A stretch of 64,000 nt of DNA, taken from positions 1-64,000 of the forward strand of contig JAFSBZ010000016.1 of assembly GCA_017437005.1 (NCBI GenBank), written 5' to 3'. The position numbers and the translations under genes are program-made. This document shows positions 1-8,601 of this stretch, in pieces (the stretch's first letter is position 1; each line of letters starts with the position of its first letter). A model generated the notes under the pieces. It was given only the letters and a program-made list of their open reading frames with translations. It did not search any database and was not told the DNA's origin. The DNA comes from Clostridia bacterium. Its GTDB lineage: Bacteria > Bacillota > Clostridia > Oscillospirales > Acutalibacteraceae.

Positions 1-227
1 TCGATAATAACGGATATATTACCCGTGAAGTCGAAAGCACAAAAAGATATAAAAGTCCGTTATTGCTGACCGATAAAGGTTATGAAATCGGTAGAAAAAT
101 TGCTGATAAAATTGATGGTGTTCTTGATACTATTAGCGGAGGGCTCACAGAAGAAGAAAGAATAGCATTTTACCGTAGCCTATCCATTGTCAGTGGGAGT
201 TTAGATGCCGTAGCAAAGAACAGCTAA
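1..227 (+). CDS. MarR-family transcriptional regulator, C-terminal part
   Basis: Partial gene: the 5' end lies outside the window. Reading from base 3 gives about 74 codons ending in TAA at 225-227. The visible residues include the wing strands (GYITREVESTKRYKSPLLLT) followed by LTDKGYEIGRKIADKID and a long dimerisation helix ending in LTEEERIAFYRSLSIV. This order (wing, L-T-x-K-G turn, C-terminal helix) is typical of MarR-type winged-helix repressors. The recognition helix is off the edge, so neither ligand nor target can be judged. It stops 17 bases before the DegV gene and may be cotranscribed with it. Confidence 0.75.
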   Translation, partial: DNNGYITREVESTKRYKSPLLLTDKGYEIGRKIADKIDGVLDTISGGLTEEERIAFYRSLSIVSGSLDAVAKNS

Positions 228-244
228 ATAAGGAGTAGTTATTT

Positions 245-1084
245 ATGAATACAAGAATTATTGTTGATTCCACGGCAGATTTGATGCCTGAATTTAAATG
301 CCGTGTGCATACCGTTCCGCTTACGGTTCGTTTCGACGATCAGGAATACATAGACGGTGTTACCATCGACCATAAAGCTTTTTATGAAAAGCTGATTGAA
401 AGCGATGTGCTTCCTACTACCAGCCAAGCAACACCGGACGCTTTTATGAAAGAGTTTGAAAAAGCAAAAGAGGCGGGCGAAGCCGCGGTTGTTATTACTC
501 TTGCTTCAAAGTTTTCCGGTACATACCAAAGTGCTACTATTGCAGCAGCCGAATATGAGAATATTTATGTTGTAGATAGTGCCAGTGCGGCTATGGGCAG
601 CGGCATTTTGGTAGAATTGGCGTTTAGATTGCTTGACGAAGGAAAGAGCGCAAAAGAAATTGCAAAGGCACTGGAAGAAGAAAAGAAAAAGATTGTTATT
701 GTTGCCTTAGTAGACACCCTTGAATATCTTAAAAAGGGCGGTCGCATCTCCAAAGCTGTCGCTTTTGCCGGTGGCGTACTTAATATCAAGCCTGTTCTTT
801 CTGTTATTGACGGTGAAATTAATATGCTCGGCAAAGCACGTGGGTCTAAGATGGGCAACAATCTGCTTGTTCAGGAAATTGACAAAGCAGGCGGTATAGA
901 TTTCGACAAACCCGTGTTGCTTGGTTATAGTGGTATTTCAGATGCACTTCTGTTAAAATATATTGAAGACAGCCGTCATATTTGGGAAGGCAATCTCGAT
1001 GAAGTGCGTTATACAACCGTCGGTAGCGTTATAGGCACACACGCAGGCCCCGGTGCTGTGGTTGTTGCATTCTTCAAGAAGTAA
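245..1084 (+). CDS. DegV family fatty-acid-binding protein
   Basis: A 279-residue protein, the usual DegV length. Family marks are the N-terminal IIVDSTADL, the TTSQATP segment that forms part of the fatty-acid pocket, the FSGTYQSA loop, and KPVLSVIDGEI. DegV (FakB-like) proteins bind a single fatty acid and in many Firmicutes hand it to the FakA kinase to make acyl-phosphate; no fakA is in the window, so partner and substrate are unknown. There is no signal peptide, so it is cytosolic. The start has AAGGAG 9 bases upstream. It leads a head-to-tail run with GtrA (21-base gap) and an XRE regulator. Confidence 0.9.
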   Translation: MNTRIIVDSTADLMPEFKCRVHTVPLTVRFDDQEYIDGVTIDHKAFYEKLIESDVLPTTSQATPDAFMKEFEKAKEAGEAAVVITLASKFSGTYQSATIAAAEYENIYVVDSASAAMGSGILVELAFRLLDEGKSAKEIAKALEEEKKKIVIVALVDTLEYLKKGGRISKAVAFAGGVLNIKPVLSVIDGEINMLGKARGSKMGNNLLVQEIDKAGGIDFDKPVLLGYSGISDALLLKYIEDSRHIWEGNLDEVRYTTVGSVIGTHAGPGAVVVAFFKK

Positions 1085-1105
1085 GTATATAGGAGTTGCT
1101 GTACA

Positions 1106-1510
1106 ATGGAAAATAATAAGAAACAATTGTGGCAAGCAGTGAAGTTTACTTTGTTTTCAATTTCAGCAGGCGTTATTCAAATTGCCTCTTTTGCACTGCT
1201 TGAAATATTTATTAAAGATTATTGGATTCCATATTTGATTTCTCTCGTGCTTTCAATTCTTTGGAATTTCACACTCAATCGACGTTATACTTTTAAATCG
1301 GCAGCAAACGTACCTGTTGCAATGGCAAAGGTGTTTGGGTTTTATCTCGTATTTACACCGCTTTCCACATATCTTGGAAATGCGGCGGAAGGTCTTGGTG
1401 TAAATGATTTTATAATTTTAATCGTTACAATGCTTGCAAACTTTGTATTAGAATTTCTCTTCTGCAAGTTTGTTGTGTATCGAGGTAAGGAAGATACGCT
1501 GAAAAAGTAA
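1106..1510 (+). CDS. GtrA-like integral membrane protein
   Basis: A 134-residue protein with four predicted hydrophobic helices (roughly 12-30, 38-54, 70-88, 96-118) and the family motif WNFTLNRRYTFKS after helix 2, which marks the GtrA/DPMS-like family (PF04138). Members are thought to flip or help handle polyprenyl-linked sugars for cell-surface glycan modification. There is no gtrB-type glycosyltransferase beside it, although a GT8 gene follows about 0.8 kb downstream. The start is supported by AGGAG 11 bases upstream. Family call is firm, substrate unknown. Confidence 0.85.
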   Translation: MENNKKQLWQAVKFTLFSISAGVIQIASFALLEIFIKDYWIPYLISLVLSILWNFTLNRRYTFKSAANVPVAMAKVFGFYLVFTPLSTYLGNAAEGLGVNDFIILIVTMLANFVLEFLFCKFVVYRGKEDTLKK

Positions 1511-1536
1511 TTCGTTGAATGATGGGAGGATTTCTT

Positions 1537-2139
1537 ATGGAGGACATAAAGAGCAATGTTGCTAAAAATATAACTGAGCTTCGAATTCTTAATAATATGA
1601 CACAGATGGAACTTGCCGAAAAACTGAATTATTCTGATAAGACAATTTCAAAATGGGAGCGGGCAGACTCCTCACCCGATATATCGGTATTGGTTGAGAT
1701 GGCAGATCTGTTTGGAGTCACGCTTGATTATCTCGTGAGAACCGAGAACATTGAAGAAGCTGTTAGTGAGCGTAAAACAAAGGAAGTAACCTTTAACCGC
1801 CGAGCCGTTTCCTATATTGCCGAAGGCGGCGGATGGATTGTTGCCATCTTTGCGTTTATTGTTACGACGTTAATTACAAATCAAATGACTTTCCAATGGT
1901 TGTATTTTGTATATGCCTTACCGGTTGTGTTAATAGTTAAATTGGTTTTTAATTCAATTTGGTTTAATCCACGACATAATTACCTCATCATATCGGCGCT
2001 GTTGTGGTCAATACTTGCAACAATTCATATTACTTTTTTGTATTTCAAAATAAATGTTTCGCTCATTTATCTGCTCGGTGTTGCAGGACAAATTGTAATA
2101 GTGTTGGCATCTTACATAAACAAACCAAAGACTAAATAA
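1537..2139 (+). CDS. XRE-family regulator with C-terminal membrane domain
   Basis: I chose the ATG at 1537 (MEDIKSNVAKNI) rather than upstream in-frame ATGs because GGGAGGA at 1524-1530 lies at the right distance from it. Residues about 5-65 form a Cro/C1 helix-turn-helix (LRILNNMTQMELAEKLNYSD, KTISKWERADSSPDISVLVE). After a charged linker come four hydrophobic segments (about 95-200). HTH proteins with such membrane tails occur in Firmicutes and are usually of unknown signal; the tail may sense the membrane or merely tether the repressor. It ends 8 bases before a strong terminator hairpin. Targets are unknown; the neighbouring DegV-GtrA genes or the divergent envelope genes are candidates only. 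Confidence 0.8.
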   Translation: MEDIKSNVAKNITELRILNNMTQMELAEKLNYSDKTISKWERADSSPDISVLVEMADLFGVTLDYLVRTENIEEAVSERKTKEVTFNRRAVSYIAEGGGWIVAIFAFIVTTLITNQMTFQWLYFVYALPVVLIVKLVFNSIWFNPRHNYLIISALLWSILATIHITFLYFKINVSLIYLLGVAGQIVIVLASYINKPKTK

Positions 2140-2146
2140 GTATATT

Positions 2147-2185
2147 AAAACGCCTTGTTTCGATTGGAAACAGGGCGTTTTTGTA
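2147..2185 (+). terminator. Intrinsic terminator after XRE gene
   Basis: The stem AAAACGCC(T)TGTTTC pairs with GAAACAGGGCGTTTT around a short loop and is followed by a T run. It separates the DegV-GtrA-XRE group from the GT8 operon. Confidence 0.8.
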
Positions 2186-2338
2186 CAATTCTCCGAAACG
2201 GAGAGCCGTAGAAAACCGATTCTACGACAAGAAATCCAATAAGTAGACACGCCTCCCTCAAACATCGGTTTACTCATAATTATTATAAAGATATAATAAT
2301 CCTTGATGATTTCAAGCAAACACCAAAGGAGTAGAGAA

Positions 2339-3268
2339 ATGAGTAGAGAAATCCCAATTTTCTTTTCAACCGATGACAACTACATACCTTACTTGGATGT
2401 TGCGGTTCATTCGCTTATTGCGAACGCATCCAAGGATTACAGCTACAGGATTATTGTATTGAATACAGGCCTCAGTCCTGATAATATCGCTAAGGTTAAG
2501 CAAAGCGAGCGTGAAGGTTTTGCTATTGATTTTATTGATATTTCTGAAAACGTCAAAAGCATAAAGTCTCGCTTTAAGAATATATATCACTTCTCGATCG
2601 TAACGTATTATCGACTTTTTATTGCTTCGCTTTTCCCGCAGTACGATAAAATAGTATATCTTGATTGTGACCTTGTTGTGCTCGGGGATATATCAAAGCT
2701 ATATAACACAGAACTTAGTGATAATATATTGGGCGTGGTTTCAGACCAATATGTGTGTAACACAAAAGAGTTTAGAGTGTATGCCGAAAAAGCGATCGGC
2801 GTTAATCCCGACACTTATTTTAATGCGGGTGTTTTAGTTATCAGTTTAGAGCAGTTCAGAAAAAACAACATAGAAAGCAAATTTATAAGTCTGATAACAG
2901 AACACGACTTTGACCTTCTCGACCCCGACCAAGCATATTTAAATTATCTTTGTTTTGGGAAAACACATATTTTGCCAAACGGATGGAATAAGGCACCTAC
3001 CGAAATTACTTGCGAAGGCAATAAAAATATTGTTCACTATAATCTTTATAAAAAGCCTTGGCAGTATGATGACGTGATAGACGGAGAATGTTTTTGGGAA
3101 TACGCCAAACGTTCCCCGTTTTATGAATTGATACTCGACAGAAAAGCAAAGTTCGGCGAAAAAGAGAAAGCTGCGGGCGATGCGATGGCAAGGGAGATTC
3201 TTTTACACGCAAACAGAATCGTTGTGTCCGATAATACCTTTGCTAAAAAACTTGGTGCAAGAGGATAA
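2339..3268 (+). CDS. Glycosyltransferase family 8 protein
   Basis: A 309-residue GT8 enzyme, starting at ATG 2339 because AAAGGAG sits 6 bases upstream; an earlier in-frame ATG at 2303 lacks a site. The family signature is complete: IPIFFSTDDNYIPYLDVAVHSL at the N-terminus, the metal-binding D-x-D within YLDCDLVVLGDI (about 95-107), NAGVLVIS, a DQAYLNYL segment, and a C-terminal HYN...KPW motif. It should transfer a sugar from a nucleotide-sugar donor in the cytosol, as in LgtC- or glycogenin-like enzymes. It is followed 4 bases later by a PlsC-type acyltransferase and then a CrtO-like protein, which suggests a glycolipid or acylated surface glycan. The acceptor is not known. Confidence 0.88.
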   Translation: MSREIPIFFSTDDNYIPYLDVAVHSLIANASKDYSYRIIVLNTGLSPDNIAKVKQSEREGFAIDFIDISENVKSIKSRFKNIYHFSIVTYYRLFIASLFPQYDKIVYLDCDLVVLGDISKLYNTELSDNILGVVSDQYVCNTKEFRVYAEKAIGVNPDTYFNAGVLVISLEQFRKNNIESKFISLITEHDFDLLDPDQAYLNYLCFGKTHILPNGWNKAPTEITCEGNKNIVHYNLYKKPWQYDDVIDGECFWEYAKRSPFYELILDRKAKFGEKEKAAGDAMAREILLHANRIVVSDNTFAKKLGARG

Positions 3269-3272
3269 ACGT

Positions 3273-4103
3273 ATGGAAAAATCGGCTCATAAATTAGAAC
3301 TGCTCAAAAGAATTGCAGAACTTGAAAAACAGGAATTATGGCATCTCGATGTCGAGGATGATCCCGAAACCTATCCTCTTATGCCGGATAAGATAGACTA
3401 TCTGAACGAGAAGTTTTCAAATAAGATTAAGAATAAAATCGCCAACATTTTCGCCACTCGCTTCTTTGATAAGATGATTGCTGATAGGCAGCTGATCATA
3501 AAAGAAGTTCGTGGCATTGAAAACTTCACAGCAGTAAAAGGCGGTAAAATTGTTACTTGCAATCATTTCAGCATCACCGATAACTATGCTGTTTGGGTTG
3601 CACTCCGTGATTATATGGACGGTAAAATGCTTTACAAGGTCATTCGTGAGGGAAACTATACCAATCCACCAAAGCCATTTGGACTATTTATGAGGCACTG
3701 CAATACACTGCCGCTATCAAGCCAAAAAACAACGATGGTAAAATTTATGAAAGCGGTTTCGGAACTGCTGAAACGTGGCGAAACGATACTGATATATCCT
3801 GAGCAAGGTATGTGGTGGAATTATAAAAAGCCTCGTCCTATGCAGGACGGCGCATTTTCGCTCGCCGTGAGAAATAACTCACCAGTTGTACCAATATTTA
3901 TTACAATGGAAGACAGCGACCACCTTGACGGTGACGGCTTTCCCGTTCAGGAATACACGTTACATATATCGCCGGCTATCTATCCAGATGGAAACCTTTC
4001 ACGCGGTGATGCAAAAATCGATATGAAAAAAAAGAATTACGAGGCCTGGGTTAAAACCTATGAAGAGTTTTACGGGAAGCCTTTGGAGTATAGCACATTA
4101 TGA
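3273..4103 (+). CDS. 1-acyl-sn-glycerol-3-phosphate acyltransferase-like (PlsC family)
   Basis: About 276 residues from ATG 3273, with GAGGA 7 bases upstream overlapping the end of the GT8 gene. The acyltransferase signature is visible: CNHFSITDNY gives the H-x4-D catalytic motif, and YPEQGMWW takes the place of the usual E-G-T/S acceptor-binding motif. PVVPIFITMED is the later conserved block. The N-terminal 70 residues are a charged extension and no clear transmembrane anchor is visible. It should move an acyl chain to a lysophospholipid or a sugar. The altered E-Q-G motif and position between GT8 and a CrtO-like gene make a glycolipid substrate as likely as phosphatidic acid. Confidence 0.82.
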   Translation: MEKSAHKLELLKRIAELEKQELWHLDVEDDPETYPLMPDKIDYLNEKFSNKIKNKIANIFATRFFDKMIADRQLIIKEVRGIENFTAVKGGKIVTCNHFSITDNYAVWVALRDYMDGKMLYKVIREGNYTNPPKPFGLFMRHCNTLPLSSQKTTMVKFMKAVSELLKRGETILIYPEQGMWWNYKKPRPMQDGAFSLAVRNNSPVVPIFITMEDSDHLDGDGFPVQEYTLHISPAIYPDGNLSRGDAKIDMKKKNYEAWVKTYEEFYGKPLEYSTL

Positions 4104-4678
4104 AATTTTATTTAACTGTAATCGGCGTAGCAATGCTTATAATATCGGCAGTAAATATAATCTTTGATACAGCCGCTTGGTACAACATAATCGTATTAGT
4201 CGTTTTATGTACGGCGCTGCAATTCGCTCTTGACGGTATCATTGCAATTATTATAAATAAAATGCCGGATAAGTTTTTCGGTGTCGAAAATCCATTGTAT
4301 AACGTATCGGAGTTTGAAAAAACACTTTACAAAAAAATAAAAGTGCGCAGTTGGAAGGATAAAGTATGGGAACTTGGCGGTCTTGGTGGCTTTAGCAAAA
4401 AGAATCTGGCGCGCCCTAATAGCCCCGAGTACATAGAGAAGTTTATTATTGAATGCAACAAAGGTGTGCTTACCCATAGACTGTCATACCCAATCGGATT
4501 TTTACCAATGTTGTTTATGCCAAATGTGTGCGCGTTTTCCATTGCGCTTCCCGTTGCGGTAGTTAATTTATTTTTGAACATTTTACCAACACTTACATTG
4601 AGATATAATACCCCAAAACTAAAATTGATGTTGAAAAGAATGAAGAAAAAATCAGAAATTATGAATATAAAATCATAA
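4100..4678 (+). CDS. CrtO-like acyltransferase family membrane protein
   Basis: A 192-residue protein whose ATG overlaps the PlsC stop by 4 bases (ATGA). Two hydrophobic helices at the N-terminus (1-55) are followed by a soluble stretch YKKIKVRSWKDKVWELGG, and two more helices near 135-165 lead to TLRYNTPKLKLML. The W-K-D and R-Y-N-x-P-(K/R)-L marks resemble glycosyl-4,4'-diaponeurosporenoate acyltransferase (CrtO) of staphyloxanthin synthesis. No carotenoid genes are here, so the family label should not be read as pigment synthesis. With GT8 and PlsC-like genes upstream, acylation of a glycosylated lipid is a reasonable guess. Confidence 0.6.
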   Translation: MKFYLTVIGVAMLIISAVNIIFDTAAWYNIIVLVVLCTALQFALDGIIAIIINKMPDKFFGVENPLYNVSEFEKTLYKKIKVRSWKDKVWELGGLGGFSKKNLARPNSPEYIEKFIIECNKGVLTHRLSYPIGFLPMLFMPNVCAFSIALPVAVVNLFLNILPTLTLRYNTPKLKLMLKRMKKKSEIMNIKS

Positions 4679-4725
4679 ATCACAAAAATTAACTTGGCAT
4701 CTAAATGGTTCGGAACAGCCAATAA

Positions 4726-4752
4726 AAAGACACCTTTAAGGTGTCTTTTTTG
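4726..4752 (+). terminator. Intrinsic terminator of GT8 operon
   Basis: The stem AAAAGACACC/GGTGTCTTTT has a 5-base loop and a following T run, about 50 bases after the CrtO-like stop. Confidence 0.85.
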
Positions 4753-4762
4753 TTTCTATCAT

Positions 4763-4791
4763 TTGACATATATATTATAAATTGGTATAAT
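4763..4791 (+). promoter_or_regulatory. SigA promoter for pepD
   Basis: TTGACA at 4763-4768, a 17-base spacer and TATAAT at 4786-4791: exact consensus, about 52 bases before the pepD start. Confidence 0.8.
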
Positions 4792-4843
4792 TCTGTAAAA
4801 CTAACGTATATAGCTGAATTCTTGTAATTCAAAGGAGAAACAT

Positions 4844-6286
4844 ATGTCTACTATTAATAATTTAAATCCTCAACGAGTTTTTTACTATTTTGAGCAACTA
4901 TCCGCTATTCCACACGGTTCGGGCAATATGAGTGCTATTGCGCAGTATTGTGTTGATTTTGCAATAAACCATAATTTTAAATTTGTTCGCGACACGGCAA
5001 ACAATGTTATTATATATAAAAACGCAACCGCAGGCTACGAGCAAAGCGCGCCCATAATTTTGCAAGGTCATCTTGATATGGTGTGCCAAAAAACGCCCGA
5101 TTGTGATATAGATTTTCTAAAAGATGGACTTCAACTTTATGTTGACGGTGATTATATAAAGGCAAAAGATACAACCCTTGGCGGTGACAACGGGATTGCC
5201 GTGGCAATGGTGCTTGCTATTTTAGAAAGCGACAATATATCTCACCCACCGATTGAAGCCGTTTTTACTACCGACGAAGAGGTTGGTATGATTGGTGCTC
5301 GCGCGCTTGATATGCGGCTTTTGCAAGGCCGTCGCATGATAAACTTAGATTCGGAAACCGAAGATATTGTTACTGTTTCTTGCGCGGGTGGCAGTGATTT
5401 CAAGGCGAACGTTCCACTTGTATATACAAAAAGAACAGGACACACAATTACAATAGAAATCGCCGGTCTTAAAAGTGGTCACTCGGGTGTAGAAATAAAC
5501 AAAAACCGCGTAAACGCTAATATGATAGCCGGTAGAGTTTTAAACGAGCTAAAATCAAATTTTGATTTTAGCGTTATAAGTATAAACGGCGGCGACAAGT
5601 CAAACGCTATACCAAACCGCTGTGTAATTATTCTGTGTGTGGATAACCCTGATGATATTTGCTCTTTTATAGATAATTATTACAAAACAGTTAAAAACGA
5701 AATTAGCGATCGTGAACCCCAATTTAAAATCACAACAGCCGTTGGTGCGGTAGGTGAACACAATGTATTAAACACCGAAATTAAAGAAAAAATTATATAC
5801 ACCCTACTCTGCGCGCCAAACGGTGTTATGGAAATGAGCGCCGAAATTAGCGGACTTGTACAAACCTCGCTTAACCTTGGTGTGCTTATCACAAACACAG
5901 ATAGTATTGTTTTGCATTTTGCGCTTCGCAGCAACAAGCAATCGGCTCTTATATTTTTAGAGCAGCGCCTCGCCGCATTTTTTGATAATCTTAATTTAAA
6001 ATATGAAACCTTTGGTCACTATCCGCCTTGGGAGTATAAATCAGACTCTTATATGTGCGACCTTTATTGTAATGTATACAACAGTATTTTTGGCAAAAAG
6101 CCACGTATATTAGCTATTCACGCGGGGCTTGAGTGTGGTGTTTTTGCCGCAGGCATTAAAGATTTTGACTGCATCTCAATAGGTCCTAACCTCAAAGACG
6201 TGCATACAGTAAACGAAAGGTTAAGTATTTCTTCTACCGCTTCTGTTTATAATTTACTTATAAAAATATTGGAAAAATTAAAATAA
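4844..6286 (+). CDS. pepD: Beta-Ala-His dipeptidase (aminoacyl-histidine dipeptidase, M20C)
   Basis: A 480-residue peptidase of normal PepD length. The two-metal centre is visible: LQGHLDMVCQK supplies His and Asp, TLGGDNGIAVA the bridging Asp, TTDEEVGMIGA the catalytic Glu pair, and a late IHAGLECG block the final ligands. The inserted dimerisation lid spans roughly residues 190-370. The enzyme cleaves Xaa-His and other dipeptides in the cytosol. It has its own consensus promoter and AAGGAG site. It precedes an OPT oligopeptide transporter, so import and hydrolysis of small peptides are probably linked. Confidence 0.93.
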   Translation: MSTINNLNPQRVFYYFEQLSAIPHGSGNMSAIAQYCVDFAINHNFKFVRDTANNVIIYKNATAGYEQSAPIILQGHLDMVCQKTPDCDIDFLKDGLQLYVDGDYIKAKDTTLGGDNGIAVAMVLAILESDNISHPPIEAVFTTDEEVGMIGARALDMRLLQGRRMINLDSETEDIVTVSCAGGSDFKANVPLVYTKRTGHTITIEIAGLKSGHSGVEINKNRVNANMIAGRVLNELKSNFDFSVISINGGDKSNAIPNRCVIILCVDNPDDICSFIDNYYKTVKNEISDREPQFKITTAVGAVGEHNVLNTEIKEKIIYTLLCAPNGVMEMSAEISGLVQTSLNLGVLITNTDSIVLHFALRSNKQSALIFLEQRLAAFFDNLNLKYETFGHYPPWEYKSDSYMCDLYCNVYNSIFGKKPRILAIHAGLECGVFAAGIKDFDCISIGPNLKDVHTVNERLSISSTASVYNLLIKILEKLK

Positions 6287-6299
6287 ACGGTATTTTATG

Positions 6300-6328
6300 T
6301 TGCCTTTTGTGCTTTAATGTGATAAAAT
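6300..6328 (+). promoter_or_regulatory. Probable promoter for the OPT gene
   Basis: TTGCCT at 6300-6305, 17 bases, TAAAAT at 6323-6328; about 30 bases before the OPT start. Confidence 0.5.
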
Positions 6329-6358
6329 GTCTTGAATTTTAAAAACAAGGAGATTTAT

Positions 6359-8266
6359 ATGGACAACAAAAACGAATTTAAGCCCTATGTTCCGTCGGAA
6401 AAAATCACTCCGGAGCTTACGGTAACATCTATTATAATGGGTGTACTGCTTGCTGTTATTTTTGGCGCGGCAAACGCGTATCTTGGCCTTCGTGTAGGTA
6501 TGACGGTATCGGCATCTATTCCTGCGGCGGTTATTGCCATGGGTGTTATACGTATATTGCTTCGTCGCAATTCAATTCTTGAAAGTAACGTAGTACAAAC
6601 TATAGGCTCTGCGGGCGAGTCGCTTGCCGCAGGAGCAATTTTTACCCTTCCTGCCCTATTTTTGTGGGCAAAGGAAGGAAAAATGGAAAATCCCAGCCTT
6701 ATTGAAATTACACTCATCGCGCTTATAGGTGGTTTGCTTGGCGTATTCTTTATGATACCGCTTCGCAATGCGCTTATTGTAAAAGAGCATGGCACGCTAC
6801 CTTATCCCGAGGGTACTGCTTGCGCCGAGGTTATGCTCGCGGGTGAAAAGGGTGGCAGCAGCGCATCTACTGTTTTTGCAGGACTTGGTTTTGCCGCTTT
6901 ATTTAAGTTTATTATTGATGGATTAAAGTTGGTTTCGGGTGAGATTAACCTTAAAATCAAAGGCTTTACGGGTCAAATCGGCACACAAATTTACCCCGCG
7001 GTAATGAGCGTTGGTTACATTTGCGGCGCACGCATTTCTTCTTATATGTTTGCGGGCGGTGTGCTTAGCTGGCTGGTTATTATTCCGCTTATTGTGCTCT
7101 TTGGCGGTGACCAAATACTTTATCCTGCAAGTGTATCAATAAACGAGCTTTACGAAAGCGGTGGAGCAAGTGCCATCTGGAGCAATTATATACGTTACAT
7201 TGGAGCCGGCGCATTAGCCGCAGGCGGCATTATAAGCCTTATTAAATCGTTGCCTCTTATTATAAAAACATTTGGTGGCGCTATGAAAAGTATGAAGGGC
7301 GTAGCCTCTGATTCTACCGAACGCACAGCGCGCGATATAAACATAAAAATTGTTATAATTGCCGTTTTGGTATTAACCATTCTTATTTGGTTGATACCTG
7401 CAATTCCTGTATCACTGCTTGGCGCATTTATTATTGTTATTTTTGGATTTTTCTTTGCGACGGTTTCATCGCGTATGGTTGGTCTTGTAGGCAGCAGCAA
7501 CAACCCCGTTTCAGGTATGGCAATTGCAACGTTGCTTATTGCAACCGTTATTCTTAAAATTACAGGCGCAGACGGTGTTTCGGGAATGGCAAGCGCAATT
7601 GCAATAGGATCTATTATATGCATTGTATCTGCTATTGCAGGCGACACATCGCAAGACCTTAAAACAGGCTATATCTTAGGTGCTACGCCACGCAAACAGC
7701 AAATTGGCGAAATTATAGGCGTTGTGGCATCAGCCCTTGCAATAGGCGGTACACTTTACCTGCTCAATTCGGCTTGGGGCTTTGGTTCCGACGAGCTTGC
7801 TGCACCACAAGCAACACTTATGAAAATTATCGTTGAGGGTGTTATGGGCGGCGATCTGCCTTGGACTCTCGTATTTATAGGCGCATTTATAGCCATTGTT
7901 ATCGAGCTTATTGGCATACCTGTATTGCCGTTTGCAATTGGCGTTTATCTACCTGTTCAGCTTAACGCTTGTATTATGGTAGGCGGTCTTGTTCGTTTGG
8001 CACTTGAGAAATTAAAGAAAAACAACAAAGACGAAATTGTAAATGACGGCATACTCTTTAGCTCGGGTATGATTGCCGGCGAAGGACTTGTTGGTATTGC
8101 ACTTGCACTCTTCGCCATATTTGGTATTGACAAGGTTATCGACCTGTCGGGCAATATTCCGCCCGTAGTGTCAGAACTTGGTGGTCTTGCGCTGTTTGCA
8201 ATTATTATTCTTACACTTCTTAAATTCACCGTTTGGAAAAAGCGTGATAAAGCAAATGAAAACTAA
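6359..8266 (+). CDS. OPT family oligopeptide transporter
   Basis: About 635 residues with around 14-16 hydrophobic helices. Start ATG 6359 (MDNKNEFKPYVP) follows AAGGAGA by 6 bases. Characteristic OPT segments are LTVTSIIMGVLLAVIFGAAN, YLGLRVGMTVSASIPAAV, GTLPYPEGTACAEVM and a repeat of related helices in the C-terminal half. OPT proteins are secondary, probably proton-coupled, importers of oligopeptides or metal-chelate peptides; bacterial members are little characterised. The last 11 bases overlap the start of a PqqD-like gene, so the two are translationally coupled. The upstream dipeptidase fits a peptide-nutrition role. Confidence 0.9.
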   Translation: MDNKNEFKPYVPSEKITPELTVTSIIMGVLLAVIFGAANAYLGLRVGMTVSASIPAAVIAMGVIRILLRRNSILESNVVQTIGSAGESLAAGAIFTLPALFLWAKEGKMENPSLIEITLIALIGGLLGVFFMIPLRNALIVKEHGTLPYPEGTACAEVMLAGEKGGSSASTVFAGLGFAALFKFIIDGLKLVSGEINLKIKGFTGQIGTQIYPAVMSVGYICGARISSYMFAGGVLSWLVIIPLIVLFGGDQILYPASVSINELYESGGASAIWSNYIRYIGAGALAAGGIISLIKSLPLIIKTFGGAMKSMKGVASDSTERTARDINIKIVIIAVLVLTILIWLIPAIPVSLLGAFIIVIFGFFFATVSSRMVGLVGSSNNPVSGMAIATLLIATVILKITGADGVSGMASAIAIGSIICIVSAIAGDTSQDLKTGYILGATPRKQQIGEIIGVVASALAIGGTLYLLNSAWGFGSDELAAPQATLMKIIVEGVMGGDLPWTLVFIGAFIAIVIELIGIPVLPFAIGVYLPVQLNACIMVGGLVRLALEKLKKNNKDEIVNDGILFSSGMIAGEGLVGIALALFAIFGIDKVIDLSGNIPPVVSELGGLALFAIIILTLLKFTVWKKRDKANEN

Positions 8267-8594
8267 AGAAAACTATCTTGAAAAAATCCCTTGCAAAAAT
8301 GCGAGAATTAAGTGGAGTCAGGACGAAAGCGGTCTTGTAACGCTTGAAGTGCAAAATCGTGGATTTGCGAATTTGCTTGCTCAAAAGCTTTTAAAAAAGC
8401 CAAAGGTTAGTTTTATTCATCTTGAAGAATTTGGCAGTTTTATCTGGACCGCAATTGACGGCGTACGTGATATTATTACCATTGGCAAGTTGGTAAAAGA
8501 ACAGTTTGGTGAAAAGGCTGAGCCGCTTTACGAGCGACTTTCAACCTATATGAAAACACTTAAATCAAACGGGTTTATTGATTTTAATAAATAA
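8256..8594 (+). CDS. PqqD-like (RRE-fold) small protein
   Basis: About 112 residues from ATG 8256 (MKTKENYLEKIPCKN). The segment FIWTAIDGVRDIITIGKLVKEQFG followed by PLYERLSTYMKTLKSNGFIDF matches the PqqD family (PF05402), whose winged-helix fold binds leader peptides in many RiPP pathways. Here no radical SAM enzyme, precursor peptide or maturase is adjacent, and the gene overlaps the OPT transporter gene by 11 bases. It may therefore be an orphan peptide-recognition domain serving the transporter, or a family member with an unrelated role. The product lacks signal or membrane segments. The family call is good, the role unknown. Confidence 0.75.
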   Translation: MKTKENYLEKIPCKNARIKWSQDESGLVTLEVQNRGFANLLAQKLLKKPKVSFIHLEEFGSFIWTAIDGVRDIITIGKLVKEQFGEKAEPLYERLSTYMKTLKSNGFIDFNK

Positions 8595-8601
8595 ATATTT
8601 G

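Noticed and set aside
4100-4678. Carotenoid (staphyloxanthin) biosynthesis locus
   Set aside because: Only a CrtO-like family match; no crtM, crtN, crtP or crtQ genes are present.
8256-8594. RiPP biosynthetic cluster around the PqqD-like gene
   Set aside because: No precursor peptide, radical SAM enzyme, cyclodehydratase or dedicated exporter lies within several kilobases.
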